Shown here in pieces: positions 18,829 through 32,300 of a DNA stretch of 64,000 bases. Where the stretch lies: assembly GCF_008831285.2 (NCBI RefSeq), contig NC_045147.1, forward strand, positions 19,906,581 to 19,970,580. Direction: 5' to 3'. This DNA comes from Nymphaea colorata (Eukaryota; Streptophyta; Magnoliopsida; Nymphaeales; Nymphaeaceae). Both the position numbers and the translations under genes were made by a program. The notes under the pieces are model-generated. The model did not search any database, was not told the DNA's origin, and saw only the letters and a program-made list of their open reading frames with translations. Position 1 is the stretch's first letter; every line of letters starts with the position of its first letter.

Positions 18829-21433
18829 ATCAAACTAATGAGCGATGAAGCAAAGTAATATATTAAATCCGATTTGCGGTACAAGGTTTTGTGGCTTTAT
18901 TTTTATTGGTTGCACTTTGCCTGATGAATCTTTTATATATTTATATATGAACCAACCATATATACATCACTTTAAACATTTAGAAGAAAACCTAGCGCAG
19001 AAGTTAGATTATTTGGTCAAAAGCAAGATACAAGGAACCAGAAACGCAATTATAAAGTAAGGAAATGACCATGCAACCAAGGCGCGCAGATCCTTATCAC
19101 TCCTATTATATACATTTGGCGAACGAAAGCACATTGTTTATGATCCGTTGTTAACGAGCCCACCGAAAATTGTTAATTTCAAGGCACAGCTTCATTCTTA
19201 TATGGACACCAAGAAGATTCTCATTTCTCACCAACAGAACGATGGCATCGACTCCAGAGCTAACGTCGTCCTCTTACTTGATTCATGCCACTTTCACCTG
19301 CGGCGCTTCTAATTAATCTCTTCCTGCAATTCTCAAAGCTCAGACTAATTAACAACAATGGCTCGGCCACGGAAGTTATCGAGGCCGATCACCCTGACAA
19401 GATAGCTACAAGATGATATCGGTCGTTTTCTTTCTTCCTTTTTCCTGAAATGTGCAAGCCAGTAGGCTTCCATAGAAGCAAGCTTTTCTCCCCTTTTCCG
19501 GTAGAGAAAGCTCCTAGAAGCATGACCGAGACACTAGACGCTAAGCTGTTGGCATCAGCTTCATCTACTTTGAGAAAAGGTTACTTAAGATAAGATAAGA
19601 TTAGCCAAGACGAGGACGATATTTAAACCAAAAGTAAGACAAGATAAGACTGAGAATTTACTAACATATCTCTAGATTTGATCTTTTAATTGAGAAGCCA
19701 AGCGTTTCATTGCTTGTCTTCTATTTTAAGTTTTCTTTATGAGCCCCAGCAACCTTGCCTCAAAAAGGAATGAAAACGATTTGAAATTATTAAAAGGGAA
19801 TTCCAACAGTCATGACTTGGTTCTCAGTACCTTGCCGAATCTTTCCAGGTCTTACCAAGCCTTTAACTTTTCAGTTGGTAGGAAATATGGAGTTCCACTC
19901 AATTAATTTGTTATGAACAAATTTTGATCACGATCTACTCTTCGACCACATTCGGGATGCTTCAGGAGGAAAATTCAGAACAATGTCAAAAAAAAAAAAA
20001 AACAATATGATCTACTGCAGGGAATGGCATTTGATCCAGAGATCCAAAGACTGGGAATATGATTCGGTGGAATTTGGAAGGACCAGAGCAACAACACCCT
20101 ATTTCCAAATCTTCAGCATATGTGGTTTTAAAACGCCTCGGCCGGAATACCAAAGTTCTTTCCTCAAGGCCAAAAGAAAGCCGTTGTGAGGGTGCACTGG
20201 TGCAGGCGTGTTCTTTCCATGCGTTCCGAACGCGTAGCAAACACCCTCCTCACATCCCCAAGTAGGACTTGCTTCAACAACTGAAACGCCTGCATTGCCG
20301 CCAGCAGACCGTCCTGATCTCTGGACTTGACTGCTTTGGAAAGAAGAAACGAAGAAGCTTAGGTTGGTTCCGGGCAGCTGCTTCATGGGGAGTCCTTCAA
20401 ACACAACCCCAATAGAGAAGAAGAGTTCCACCGATCAGAGCAGGAACCAACAATGGCCTCCCGTTCACAGAACACAGCCGTGTACAGCCGAAGCACGTGG
20501 TAGGTCCCGCCGGCGTCCGTGACACTTGGTGATATATAAACAAGGAAATTTCCCTACTTGAGTAAACAAATGGCACAACTTTTTCCTTTAAAATTTTATA
20601 TTTGGACGGTGAGAACCAAAGGGACAGTGTACTTCATCCAACTTCAACAATAGAACAAGACAATGCAGCCAATTGGAGTGCAGCGGATTCCTTCCCACCC
20701 ACTAATTGGTCCTGCTTCCTCCGAAAAAGGGACGGTTCCTTCGTCTTTACTTGTATGGTAGCTCTCGATCATATGCAAAAGCATGTTGTGGGGAGCCAGT
20801 CCACAATGGTATTAACAGAAAAAAGGCAGTACCCTTTGTTTCCAATGCTTAATCACCAGAAAGGGAAAGTGATGTTCCCTTCTATGATACTAATACTATA
20901 TGCTGACCAACACGATCCCTCGTAACGATTATAGCAGAATGTATATTACTGCAGAAGCACTCGATGTATGTACAGAACATCAAACTCTTGCATCATGTCA
21001 AAGAAAATCTAGAACTTCTCGGAATTTCATTGTTTGTAAAGCGTTTCAAGATCAGGCAAAGCCCGGGAGATTGGCGGCATTGACTCATATTCCCTAGGAT
21101 AAAGAGAGCAACTCGAATTGCTCTGATTGAGGAAAACAAAAAAACACGAAAATTTATGTGCTGGCTTGCTTAGATCTTAATCAAGTTAATTAACCCCATG
21201 GGTCGCGTAAGGATTCTGACAAATGAAAAAGATGGTTGTCTGCTAATTAGTTTGATAAGTGTGAATACAGATTTACAACTTTGATTTTGGCGAAGAGTCC
21301 CTAGAGCCGGGAGCATTCGGGGCCTCTGCTTTGTATACACAAAAAACAAACTAGTTGGTCTCCTAAAACCAAAACTTGAACAGGAATCAGAAGCCGAGCA
21401 AGTAAATGAATCTCGACGGGGTTGAAGTCGAAT
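18829..21433. other. Intergenic region left of the second ATL gene
   Basis: No gene recognised. The stretch 20100-20430 has an open frame on the minus strand and somewhat higher G+C than its surroundings but resembles no family I know. A short open stretch near 19359 (ATGGCTCGGCCACGGAAG) stops quickly. Confidence 0.5.
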
Positions 21434-21955
21434 TCATACCGCGGTGGCCAGGATCGTAGCAAGAGATGATCTACACAACGGGCAACTGGGCTGTTCGCTT
21501 AGCCATTTATCGATGCAGTCTGGATGGAAAGAGTGGTCGCATCCTGGCAAGACCTTCACCTTTTGATCTTCACGAAACACGCTCAAGCATATGGCACATT
21601 GAGGATCTTCGCATCCCGGCCGGATGGACGCCGGCGACTTGTAGAGGAAGACCGGTAGGAGGCTGAGCGCCACCGAGTCTAGCCCCAGTTTACCGTGCTG
21701 GACCGCTAATGCATCCGATGAGATGCTGAATTGCTGGCGGCTGCTCTCTGCCAATTGCCGGTAGCGCCAGGCCCAGCGGGCGTACAGGCAGAGAAGAGTG
21801 CAGATGAGAATGACGGAGAAGATGATCAGGACAAGGAGGAGGCTTCTACCATGGACCTGGAAGTTCTTGTCTTCGAGATCCCCGTAGTGCCAATGGAAGG
21901 GGTGAGAGCTCTCGGCGTTGTTGGCAGCCATGGAAGTAGCTGTTCGGGAGGCCAT
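21434..21955 (-). CDS. ATL-family RING-H2 finger E3 ubiquitin ligase, 173 aa
   Basis: Intronless. A hydrophobic segment at 38-58 (LLLVLIIFSVILICTLLCLY) anchors it in a membrane; the GLD signature is at 91-93 in KLGLDSVALSLLPVFLY; the RING-H2 ligands are C120, C123, C139, H141, H144, C147, C158 and C161, with the E2-contact Trp W151. Spacing is C-x2-C-x15-C-x-H-x2-H-x2-C-x10-C-x2-C, the standard ATL pattern. The protein ends 12 residues after the RING, so unlike the ATL at 13426 it has no acidic tail. The ATG at 21955 is preferred over an in-frame one at 22042 because the added 29 residues are not family-like. Expected role is membrane-bound E3 ligase; substrate unknown. It faces the other ATL gene and the two share the same domain layout. 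Confidence 0.92.
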   Translation of the reverse strand: MASRTATSMAANNAESSHPFHWHYGDLEDKNFQVHGRSLLLVLIIFSVILICTLLCLYARWAWRYRQLAESSRQQFSISSDALAVQHGKLGLDSVALSLLPVFLYKSPASIRPGCEDPQCAICLSVFREDQKVKVLPGCDHSFHPDCIDKWLSEQPSCPLCRSSLATILATAV

Positions 21956-22042
21956 TCTAGATCTTTTTAAGGGTGTGTGAATGAACAATCCGGATAATGG
22001 TGGGCAAGTGTCTATATGGTCTTCGCCCCGTACCACCACCAA

Positions 22043-25000
22043 TCAAATAGATAAGAACGAACCTAGCCACTCTTTTCCCTCAGTTTAAACCTTTATTTAA
22101 TTCGCGTTTAACTGGTCATGGCCATGGCTTTCTCTCTCTACAAATTTATATATTTAATGCATGTTCAGTTGGCCACGCTGCCTACCATTCTCTCTTTCTC
22201 TCTAAATCTTAGTTACCGAAATGTCTAGTTAGTCTTTGTTGGCAGTGAAGTTGACCTGTGGGCGAGTTGCAGACTTAGAAAGCTGGAAAAAAATTGTTCA
22301 AATGGAATTTGAGGGAACGTGGAGGAGAAGATATTTTGAGGGGAGTCAAGAGGACCACCAATGATTCACTTCGTTTGGTTTCCTAATATAAAAGCAAACA
22401 AAAAAGATCTACTTCACTTTAAGAATTCTAGTTGATAGACATCTTGTTTAACTTTCTGTGGTGAACTTCGCTGTCATATAAGTGAATGGGACAGGAAACC
22501 ACGACTTTAATATCTTGTGATCTGCATAATTGTGAGACATGGAAGCCCAATCACAATTAGTTGAAAATGATGTAAGATAAACCCACTCTGTGGTTTCTTT
22601 CCGGATCACATTTAGATTATGTTCAATTGGGTTGGATTTTATCTTACTTTTTGGTCTTGGACGCTTTGTAGATGCTTATTGCATAAAAACCATCTTTTTG
22701 TTGTTGTTGCTGTTAAAATTCAAGCATACTCAAAATTATAAGTCACACGATTTAACGTGGTTCGAGTATTGTTCTCCTACATCAACGACCATCCTCTCTT
22801 ACCTTAATTTCGTTAGATGAGGTTTCACTAATATATATAGGAAATGTTACATAAGCTACTCTTGGAAAGATATCTTTCTTTTGGTTTACAAATTGTTTGA
22901 TCGCTGCGTTGGGATTAAATTTCCTTTGCCGGTTTGACCGTTTTTCTTTTCTTATTGCTGTAATCAAGGGATCTTTGATTATACTTTCCTTAATTTTCTT
23001 TTTCTTTTCGTTAACACGTTTTTGTTCACCAGAATTAGCTCCAGATTGAGCGTCCGTTTGATCTGTCATGCTAAGAGTTGCTGTTCTTTTTTTATAATTT
23101 TTTGCAGGTTTTTGAGTCAGATCTTGGTCTGTCAGCTTGATTCTAGGATTTTAACACTGATTGAAAGAGGAACCGACGATCGGATTCCAAAATCGATCTT
23201 GTAAACGAAAGTTCACTAGAAGCTGCAAAACACGGGAAAACTACAGTTATGATAAAAATCAAACTGTAAGAGAAATATGTAACATAAGTCAGAAAAGTGC
23301 AAAATGAACTTATTGCCCAATCTCTCTGGAGAACATCTTTGAATTCTTTGATACGAAAGGAATATCTTTGAAATTTTGGGTTGCAGCGGAAAGGAATATC
23401 TTTGAATTCCTCACTAGTATATAATCCAGCAGGGAAGAGCTGTTCATGTGGGTCGGCGTGAGATTCGGGACTAGCGTCAATCATGACCAAAGTGTTCAAT
23501 CTCACAGCAGCGTCCCTCAACTAGGCTTGAAAGTAGGGAAAAAATGATTGAACGAAGAAAAAAAGAAAAAGGAGAGCTACTTTATTGGCTTGGATAGGTA
23601 CGAACACGAATAGGTTGGTGAGGTCCGACCACCAATCTCAAATACCAGATGTCTTTAGTCAAATCCAAAAAGATGAAAAGGATTTGAATTATAATCAGAC
23701 TGTTAAGATATGTTTCAGTTTCCAAAACTGAATTTAAGTAAGATTTGGATAAGGATCTGAATTTAGCTTCAAAATTTTATGGCTGACCAATCTGAACCCA
23801 AGACCAACTCCCATTATGGAAGATCCAGTTAAATTGTATATGATAAACGGTAGATCTAACCCAAATCCTAGGGTTGGTGCTCCCATTTGCAATGCCATCA
23901 AAACAAGGGCAATGAAATGGGCCCGCGTTCTTCTACCAAACACGAACTCAAGGGTTTTTTAATGAAAGGTTGGTGAATGGTAGGTTTCCTTTTCACTTGA
24001 AGCAGTTTTCTCTAGGTTCTTTCTCTGTGGTTCAACTTCACTAGCACCTTTCATGGTTTCCTACTCATCTTCGTCCTTATCTCCAATTTATTTGCTCAAA
24101 CATTCCCCCAGACAATACTATCGCGTTCATCGCGACTCGATGAGCGGCTCCTAGTGATTCATCTGGTCCTTTCGGTTCATTCCAGCCGTAGATCTAGGCC
24201 TTGTTTTACAAGAAAAATCTCGCGTGTTTGCCTTTTTCCAAACTAGACCGAAGGATCCTTGGCTGGACCCGCAACTTCTTTTGAAGAATAATAATGTTAG
24301 AACTTTTGGATGCAGTTGCTCACCCTAAGTTGTATATGACTGTTTAATTTGAATTGATAAACTCATTAACTATCGAACCTTCTCCATCCTCCTGTCTTAA
24401 CTTTAGGGATATTACACTAATCGGACTAAATATAGTACTAGTTATATTCTCTCTTAAGAATATAATAAGATGTAGATGGTTTCCATCAAATACAGCAGAG
24501 ACCGGACATTTTATAAAGGGACCAGGGAAGCATTATCCGAGTGAGGTGTCCAAGATTTTTCTGCCCACACATTTGTTTATTATGTGTTTGAAGGGTGTAA
24601 GATTTTTCGAAGGCTCTGAAATTTGAGTTATTATGTATTCTGCTACTCAACCAAAAAAAAATTATCTGTGGCTATGCCACCGGAAGGATGTACTTGGTTG
24701 AATTACTTATTCTCTTTCATTTTGCTCAAGTAGGTTTTACCTCATATTTGTCTTTAAGATACGTGAATTACCAATTTCAATGTCGGGCTTATAATGATCT
24801 TCTTAACCCATTTTAGTAGCAATTACAGTTTATGCAAATGTGTACATTATATATAAACGATAACCCACGAAAATTTTCAAAATGGGAGGAAAATATAGAA
24901 TCTTGGATGAAGAGATAGAAAAAGGAAGAAAAAAAATCAAAATTAAAGAAAAAAATTAAGTTTAAAACTACAAACTATTAAGTTTTAAAATACAGCCATA

Positions 25001-26467
25001 CCAACAAACCCGTGTCGCCATACCTGCATGGTACTCGCGCGCGTAGATCACACGACCCCATGTAATTCAGATCCTAGCAAATTTAAAGTATTCAATAAAC
25101 TTCTTGGTTTTTTCTTTGGTTCTGAAAGAAAAAGAAAAAAAAAAAAGCTCATACTTCGATGAACACTTTCTTCTAATCTGCACAAAGATAGTTGCATAAC
25201 ATGACCTGACTTCGATGGGATCCCAGTCTTGATTCTGGTGTTTAATTTTCCATGTCACAGTAATTGCACAAACAGAAGGTTGGGAAGTGTAAGAAACGTA
25301 TCTGCAAAGGTCAGCACATAGGGCGTACATGTAAGAAGAAGTGGCCTGGATTGAGCAACAGTTGCCGGCTTTAGCCTGAAAAATCAAATTTTCTCACACA
25401 GGACAAACGCAAGACTCCGCACCACTTACTGCTGAGAAAAGTGAAGCGGTCCTTTTCTGCTTATCAAATTTCAGGGATCATTTTCTCGCCGGCTTTTTCA
25501 TTGCTGCTCGTAAAATTTTGTTTGGCCCGTGTTGCCCAAGATGCATTATTGATTAAAGGTTTTCCCGTTTCCTGTTTGAAAGGGAAATGCCAAGATTTAT
25601 TTGTCAAAGTCTTTCCGTCCACGGACAACGGATCCGTTGACCGTGGTAATTAGTACCCCACCTAATGAGAAAGCAGTCAACATTGATCGATTTATTTAAC
25701 AGATGGCGACAAAAATTGACTCGGTACCCACCGTTTGATGAACATACAGGAGATAAAAAATCCTTTCTACACAGTTGACATGACAACTCTTGTTTTGCCA
25801 ATATGCATATCCCAACTACAATGACTGTTGCAAATATCATTCAGAAAGTACTTCAATTACGCTTTAAACTCTTTATACGTTCGAACGCCATTTTCTTCCT
25901 CACGGACTTTATAGATTTTCTCTGAGGGCAAATTCGTTTGCTTTCAATATTTATTTCCTATGTGTTAATTGAAAACCCAAAAAAAATTAAAAAACTATGC
26001 CGAACCCTTTGGAGCTAACATGTTGAAAGGTTTTCCAAAATTCTCCATTACAATGTTTCCTAAGAATTTTTTATGCCACTTTTCTTTTCGAATCCTTAAA
26101 TGTCAACTATTTATGTTGCAAAAGGAAGACAAGTGTATAAGTTGAAGAATGACCATGAGACCCTGAAAACCGACCCTATACCTAAAAAGACGTGAGAGCG
26201 ATCGATCTCATAGTTCATCCAAAACAATATCTAAAAGACTTTTTATAAGGCTAAACACTGATCAAACTTACATAGTCCAGTCAGTTTCAATATTTTCTCT
26301 TTGGTGAATCATATGCTAATAAATGATGGTATAAGGCTTTTTCTTGGGGTTCTTTGTTCTGATGCTCTCAGTATTTTGGTTACCATCCCTGAGAAAAATG
26401 TGGGCTACCAACTTTTGCTGGCTAACTTGAGTTTTTAGATTTAACTTGCTTGAGGCCGTAATCAAGC
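22043..26467. other. Intergenic region between the second ATL gene and the tRNA gene
   Basis: No gene recognised. It is AT rich. The stretch 23620-23900 has scattered GGATTTGAAT / GGATCTGAAT variants resembling decayed plant repeats. A short direct duplication (AAAGGAATATCTTTGAA) occurs at about 23356 and 23394. Open frames here are short and unlike known proteins. Confidence 0.55.
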
Positions 26468-26472
26468 AAAAA
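26468..26472 (-). terminator. RNA polymerase III terminator of the tRNA gene
   Basis: Five T residues on the tRNA strand, beginning two bases after the discriminator base. This is the usual Pol III stop signal and supports the tRNA gene being functional. Confidence 0.8.
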
Positions 26473-26474
26473 GG

Positions 26475-26548
26475 TGGTCCCGGCGGGGCTCGAACCCGCG
26501 ACCTTCGGCTCATAAGACCAACGCTCTAACCAACTGAGCTACGGGACC
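26475..26548 (-). tRNA. tRNA gene, anticodon UAU (isoleucine-like)
   Basis: A 74-nt intronless cloverleaf: acceptor GGTCCCG/CGGGACC pairs fully; D stem GCTC/GAGC; anticodon stem TTGGT/GCCGA with two wobble pairs; T stem GCGGG/CCCGC with loop TTCGAGC; discriminator A. Internal promoter boxes are intact: A box TAGCTCAGTTGG and B box GGTTCGAGCCC. The anticodon loop reads CTTATGA, giving anticodon TAT at 26514-26512, which would read the Ile codon AUA. The base after the anticodon is G instead of the A expected for tRNA-Ile, so identity is less certain than the fold. No CCA is encoded, as normal for nuclear tRNA genes. A T5 terminator follows. Confidence 0.85.
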
Positions 26549-26785
26549 GATCTGTTAATGCACTCGTTAACGTTTTACTCGTTCGTTAAATTCATAGAAA
26601 CCTCGCCTCCCACTCAAAAAGCTGTCCCTTCTGTTTTCCATCTCTCCACTTCTCCAAAAGAAACGCCAGACAATCGATAGATTGAATCTCTTTTCAGAAC
26701 TTCTCCTTCAAGCTTCTTTCTTTCGACCAATTTGGTGTAAAGCTTTTTGTTTACCGTCTCCTTTTTGGCAGGGGTCACATCAATT

Positions 26786-26908
26786 GCTCATAGCAGGACG
26801 CAGTAGATGATGTTGGGAGCACGCCATTTTTTCCACTGATCGCTCATGACAGGATGCAGTACATGATGCTGAGACCATGCCCTTCTTTTCCACTGACTGC
26901 TGATGACA
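26786..26908. repeat. 56-bp imperfect tandem duplication
   Basis: Two copies of a unit beginning GCTCATAGCAGGACGCAGTA (second copy GCTCATGACAGGATGCAGTA) and ending TTTTCCACTGA, period 56 bp, with the start of a third copy (GCTGATGACA). Non-coding. Confidence 0.85.
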
Positions 26909-29268
26909 CAAGGTGCTCATCCTCTCCTAGCAGGTGCGAGGGATCCCTGAGGTTCTTGAAACTTCAGCTCATTGAACTGTTAATCGTTAGTTTATACAGT
27001 CTACTCTCTGCAGCTATTTGATCTTAACGTTGTCCCTGGTTCTACAGCCGGATATACTTCTCATTGGTTTTTTCCTCTCTATATTGCTCAAGTTTGTTTC
27101 CATGAATTTGATTGCACTAGAGTCTAGTCAGTCCATACAGTACTGTTCATAGTTGTCTGCTTGCTCATCTTATCATTCTATGCAGTTTTTCATACCTCAT
27201 AAAGTGATGGAAGTGATTTAATCTCCACAGGTTGCTGCTGAGTATCTATGTTGCCATACCTAATCACCCATCCTCTTGATCTTGTCATCTATCGAAACTT
27301 ATCTCTAAAGTTCGAAAGGTATTTTCAGTAATGCTTGCCATCATTGTGTTCTCTTTTCCTCCTTTTCCTTTTTCCCCTTGGGTTCATGAGAATGATGTTG
27401 AAAGCAGCATGTACCAATCTGACACAATGTTAGAAAGTGCTCCAGAATCATCCAAAGCCTGTCAATTTTGTGCTAATATTTTTTAGATTTATTTGTTTAT
27501 TTTTGCATCAGCATGACGAACTTAAGAATGTGAAGTAGATGGGGAAGGGATCGCGTTTGGGGAGCAGCAATCAACTGCAAAATTTAATTGCACGATAGAG
27601 TTTATCACTACAGAATAGCTCATGATGAACATAGTCAAAAGAGAACCATAACACTCCTGTAATGTATTCTTTGTGAATCAGAAGCAGCAATTCCAAACAG
27701 GATCCTTCACAATTCTTTTGTGTTGCTGCTACGCTCTTTCTTTGAACTACTGATTAAGTTGTAAGGACGACCATTATTGACTGATGTTCCTTCCCGAACT
27801 CTAAAAGCATGAAATGTTAATCTGATTCTAATTAACTCTCTTGAGAAAAAAAGATCAGAACTATGATATTGGTAGGACGTTCTGTCGGGTGTGGATTCAG
27901 TTCACCATATTGGAGGGGCATCAGTAAGCATCCGATTGACATTAAACTTGGGTATCTAAATCCAAATGTAAGCCAGTTGATCCAAATATGAACATTGTAA
28001 TAGTCGGATCTACACTCAGTACTCATCAAACAAGCGAATGCGAAGAACTTTGCCATTATGTTAATCTAACCGTCTAAGGAATTCACAGATTTTTTTTTTT
28101 CGTAGGCAAACTCATAGCAAATACATCTTTCTTCAAGAATATTATAAATTCTCATATTCTATGTAAGATCTGACTCGCTATTGGATCCAGATAGTGCATT
28201 TTCTTTAAAAAGATTGAAATTAGATGCAGAAGAATCTGGATTGGAATTAATCACAGGTGCGGGCAAGTTCTCGCGGTGTTGGAATCAAGTTGGTAACCAA
28301 ATACAATAATCTAAATACATCGGTCATATTTAATATTCATATTTTCGGCACGGAACTGGTTCACTTTTACCCATTTGGGGATAATTCAGTGGTACTAAGT
28401 TGGATGATCGCCTTTATGTACAAACTTCTTGAACAAGCTTGTTTTGATCCACAAGTGAAGTGACTGATAACCTTGCACCATCAAGCCCATGTCTCCTATC
28501 AACAGGATGCCTGAGTAATGGTTTCTCCATCAAACACGGGTGTCTTTTCACAAGAATCAAGAAAAAATCCACATGCTTGTGGCAGTTTAGAGTCAAACAG
28601 TATCTTTTGACAATAATCACGGGATAATGATTTCCTTTTCTTTTATGCTTGAGAGCTAGAAAGATAAAAGTTGGAAGGCGACTGCTCTGTGAAGCTGGTG
28701 AAAGATGCATGATTGATTGCATGACTGTGAGTTCACTGCAGCCCTAAAGTGGAATTGCGATCAGCTAGGGTTACGAATATACGAAGTCTGCTTCGGTTCT
28801 GGTATATTGGATCTGTTTAGAAATCAAGTGGTGCAAACCTCCAAAATATATGGGGACGCTTACAAATAGGAGTCCAACCAGAGAATTTATAGCAGAACTC
28901 TAGAGGTTTGAGAAAAATTTAGCGTATATATATATATATATGTTGTATGTGTCTATTGGCATATATGATGATCTTAGCTTCCATGGGTTCGTAAAACCTA
29001 ATATCTAGAAATTATTTTTTATGATTTTTTTTGTTTCTATTCATACATTTTGTTTCTATCCATGTATTTATCTACCTAGTTAAATTTACGAAAAACAACT
29101 GCATAAGAAACGTATCTAGAAAATGCATAATCTGTGGATTATACATATACATAATTCTATGAATTTCAATAGCTCAAGTTTTACGAACTTACAGAATCTA
29201 CTTTGTAAATTGGAGGAGCACTTCTTTTTTCTTTTTGTTTCACTTCTGGTTTTCAAATGTAAATACTC

Positions 29269-29320
29269 TGTTTTTTTTTTTTTTTTTTTTTTGGGGGGGG
29301 GGGGGGGGAGAGAGAGAGAG
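29269..29320. repeat. Poly-T / poly-G / (GA)n tract
   Basis: A run of T (about 23) passes into a run of G (about 16) and then GA repeats. Long homopolymer runs of this kind are error-prone in assembly, so the exact length is doubtful. Confidence 0.9.
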
Positions 29321-32300
29321 TTTTAGTCCTTAGGCCTTTGTTAGAAGGCTTGACTCTCCAACAAAAAGTTCATGAAAACATTATTAACGTCTGAGGCGTT
29401 TGAATATTTTATATTTGGCATCTTAGCAAACATTAAAAAAGAGGTGGTTAAAAGCAAGTTTTACATTGGTCCAATGACTAAAAGTTAGGCGGCATTCTTC
29501 AAGACTTTGAAAGATGAATCTTCTTCTTCGGTAATATCCTGATGAAAAATTCAACCAAGCTTCTAATCTCTGCTTCATAATAAAGATTCGACGTCAATTT
29601 AGCTAACATATGCATATTTAGCGATGTCTAGTTCCATTAGATTTGCTTCTTAATGTTTATTTAAGAGAAACTGCTTTCGATATAAAACTTTCAATGCTAT
29701 ACTTTTACATCTTTAAAGTGCTGACTTACATCTATGAACATAGATGTCCCACGCCACTGTTTACTTTTTTTCATTCGACCCTTGTTGGAGGTGAGGCGAC
29801 GCACCATTACCGGACCTTGTCTTCTTGTCTTGCTGCATACTTGAGCATGTAGGTGCCATGGTCTCGTGTTTGAATGGGGATGTCCAAGTCAAACCTTCTT
29901 CTCTACCATTCAAGCCTTACTAAAAAGGCCTTGAGATTTTGAGTCCCATTGAGTTTCCCCTTTGTCAACGATGAAAAGTGTAGATCTGAGCTTTGACTTA
30001 ATATGTTGATCCATAAACTTTGATTGTGAATATCCGTCACATCAGTAAAGGCATGCCGTAACAGAAAAGTAAATCTTTAGTTTTCAAACATGCCTTTAGT
30101 AGAAAAATCAACACCCATTGCCTTCTACCCCGGGTATAAATAAGTAACCTCCAAAATGGTAAATAAGTTTTCCATCTTTTCATTCAAACGATTAAATTTA
30201 TTTCTCTCTTCATCATCCAATATATTTTCAAAAGTCGAACATTCAATAAGAAAAATAAACACAATAGTTGAGTATTCATTGAGGAGAGACATGATGTCAA
30301 CTGTGCTATCAAACTGTGTAACGAGAGTTGTCAACATAGAGTAACTGGAAATTTCAGTCTCAACAAAGAAATCAATTATGCTGTGAGAGACACTATATCA
30401 TATCGTAGTTCTGAATGACAGATCGTGTCGGCCAGCATTGTCAATCGCTAAACGTTTTCTTATTTCTTGGCGCTTTAAATTTTACTTTTAGATAAATGCA
30501 TAAACAACATTTCCAAAAAATCATAAATTATCAATTTCTTTCCAAATAAGGCAAGTTCATGCTGCTAAGAGTTCAACAAAAATTGCAGAGCTGCAGGTCA
30601 CCTAATACTTGTGCTTGAATGAAAGAATGCAATACAAGGGCTTCCTTAGTACCACTCTTGTTCAAATGAGCTTAACTTCGAAGCTTAGATGTGATTCGAT
30701 GCATTAGGGCCACTATAATTGCGTCTCAAAGAGATAAATAAACAAAGAGTAAGGCTAACAGAGAAGGATTAGAATGAAGGCAATGCAGCAGGACGACAAT
30801 TACAGCACGGTCCTCATAAGGCAGACCAGAGAGACAGAGCAGCAGGATGGTGTTCTCAATTCTACTTCATCAAACTAGCTGTTGCCCATCTAAGTTCTTC
30901 TTGTTGCCAAATCAGAAAGAAGAAGAACATAGCGTCGAGAAGAGAAGGGTTGAAGAAATAAAAGAGGTGCAGTAGTGCGAATGACTCTCACGAAAGCCAA
31001 AGCAAGATCTTTATCTCATGGAGTTGGGGAAAGTGCAGTTTATGTGTTCTTCCATTCGAGTAGTTTGAAATTACGATGGCAGGAATAAAGAGCAGCACGG
31101 CTGTTGCACTCATGGAGTTTCTGCGCTAGAACCAGCCAGCTATGTCCACATTCTATATCATTGCGTAACAGCTGGTACCACCAAGTATGCTTTATGTCGG
31201 CTCCTCTACGCAACGAAGTAGGGCCTTTTGAATATTGGCCGAGTTATATTAACTTGTATTTATATCTTGGAGAAATTGGTAGCTGCTAGACATTTAGATG
31301 CTAAATGGATAAAAAACAAGATCAACCTTTGATCTTTTAAAAGGTAGTTGAGAGAAAAATATGGATAAAAACCATTTTCTCATTGTTTTTTCTCTCAACT
31401 GCTGATCTGAAAAAGATCATGGACTGAAAGTGTTTGTTATTCGTGTAACATCTAAGTCTCTTAACACATACCATTTTCTTTTAGATATAACTCAACTTTG
31501 TATCTTTTGGTGTTTTCCCAAAAAAAAAAAAATATGTCTTTTTCTTTAAAAAAATCTCTTTTTTGATTTACAGAACCCACAGGTTTTTCATATAACATGG
31601 AAACCCATTTCGTTCACACCTCCTGCTGTTATATACGGTCAAAGGAAAAATTCGGTTTCCTTGACAGTCTAACAACATGCAATACTTAAAAACCACGCCT
31701 AAGTTTTTCAACGTTAATGTTAAAAGGGCACGTTAAACTTTTTAATATTGCTAATGAAACATGGATAGAAATTTATTTCTGTGAGGCCAACTATTAAGTA
31801 AAAATTAGTATTTTACCTTCTAAAAGTCATAAGAAATATATCGACTTTTGCAAATACACCAACTTTTTCTTGCACGACTTTGTATCGCTGATAGTAAAAA
31901 ACATCCGATACTTTACTAATTTTGCTATAAGTATCAAACAATTACTTCATATATAATCGAACATGACCCTTATAGCATCATTCCACACAAACTAATCAAC
32001 ATTAAAGACATTTTGGTCATTTAGCCAACTTAAATCAGTGATATCCTAAAGTCTAACCGACATAAAGTTATGTTTTGATTAACAATTGCCAAACTGATCA
32101 GGCCGTGTATATTTAACAATAGCAAAAAGCTATGTGTTCTTTTATTATTGCCAAACCTTAAGCATCTTTAGAAGATTTCCAACTACAAAAAAGTTAGTTG
32201 AAGAAGGAAAATATAGTTTGTTTAAGTCACAGCTGAAAGTATTAAAATTTGATATCTAGGACTTGAAATCATGGAGGATGAGAATGCCTTAACACACAAG

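Noticed and set aside
20099-20431. 110-codon open frame on the minus strand with moderately high G+C
   Set aside because: No family resemblance, no supporting splice partners, and overlapping open frames exist on the other strand.
24640-24690. GTGGCTATGCCACCGG resembling one end of the CAGTGGCGGAGCCA MITE type
   Set aside because: No partner inverted end or target duplication was found nearby, so it may be chance or a lone fragment.
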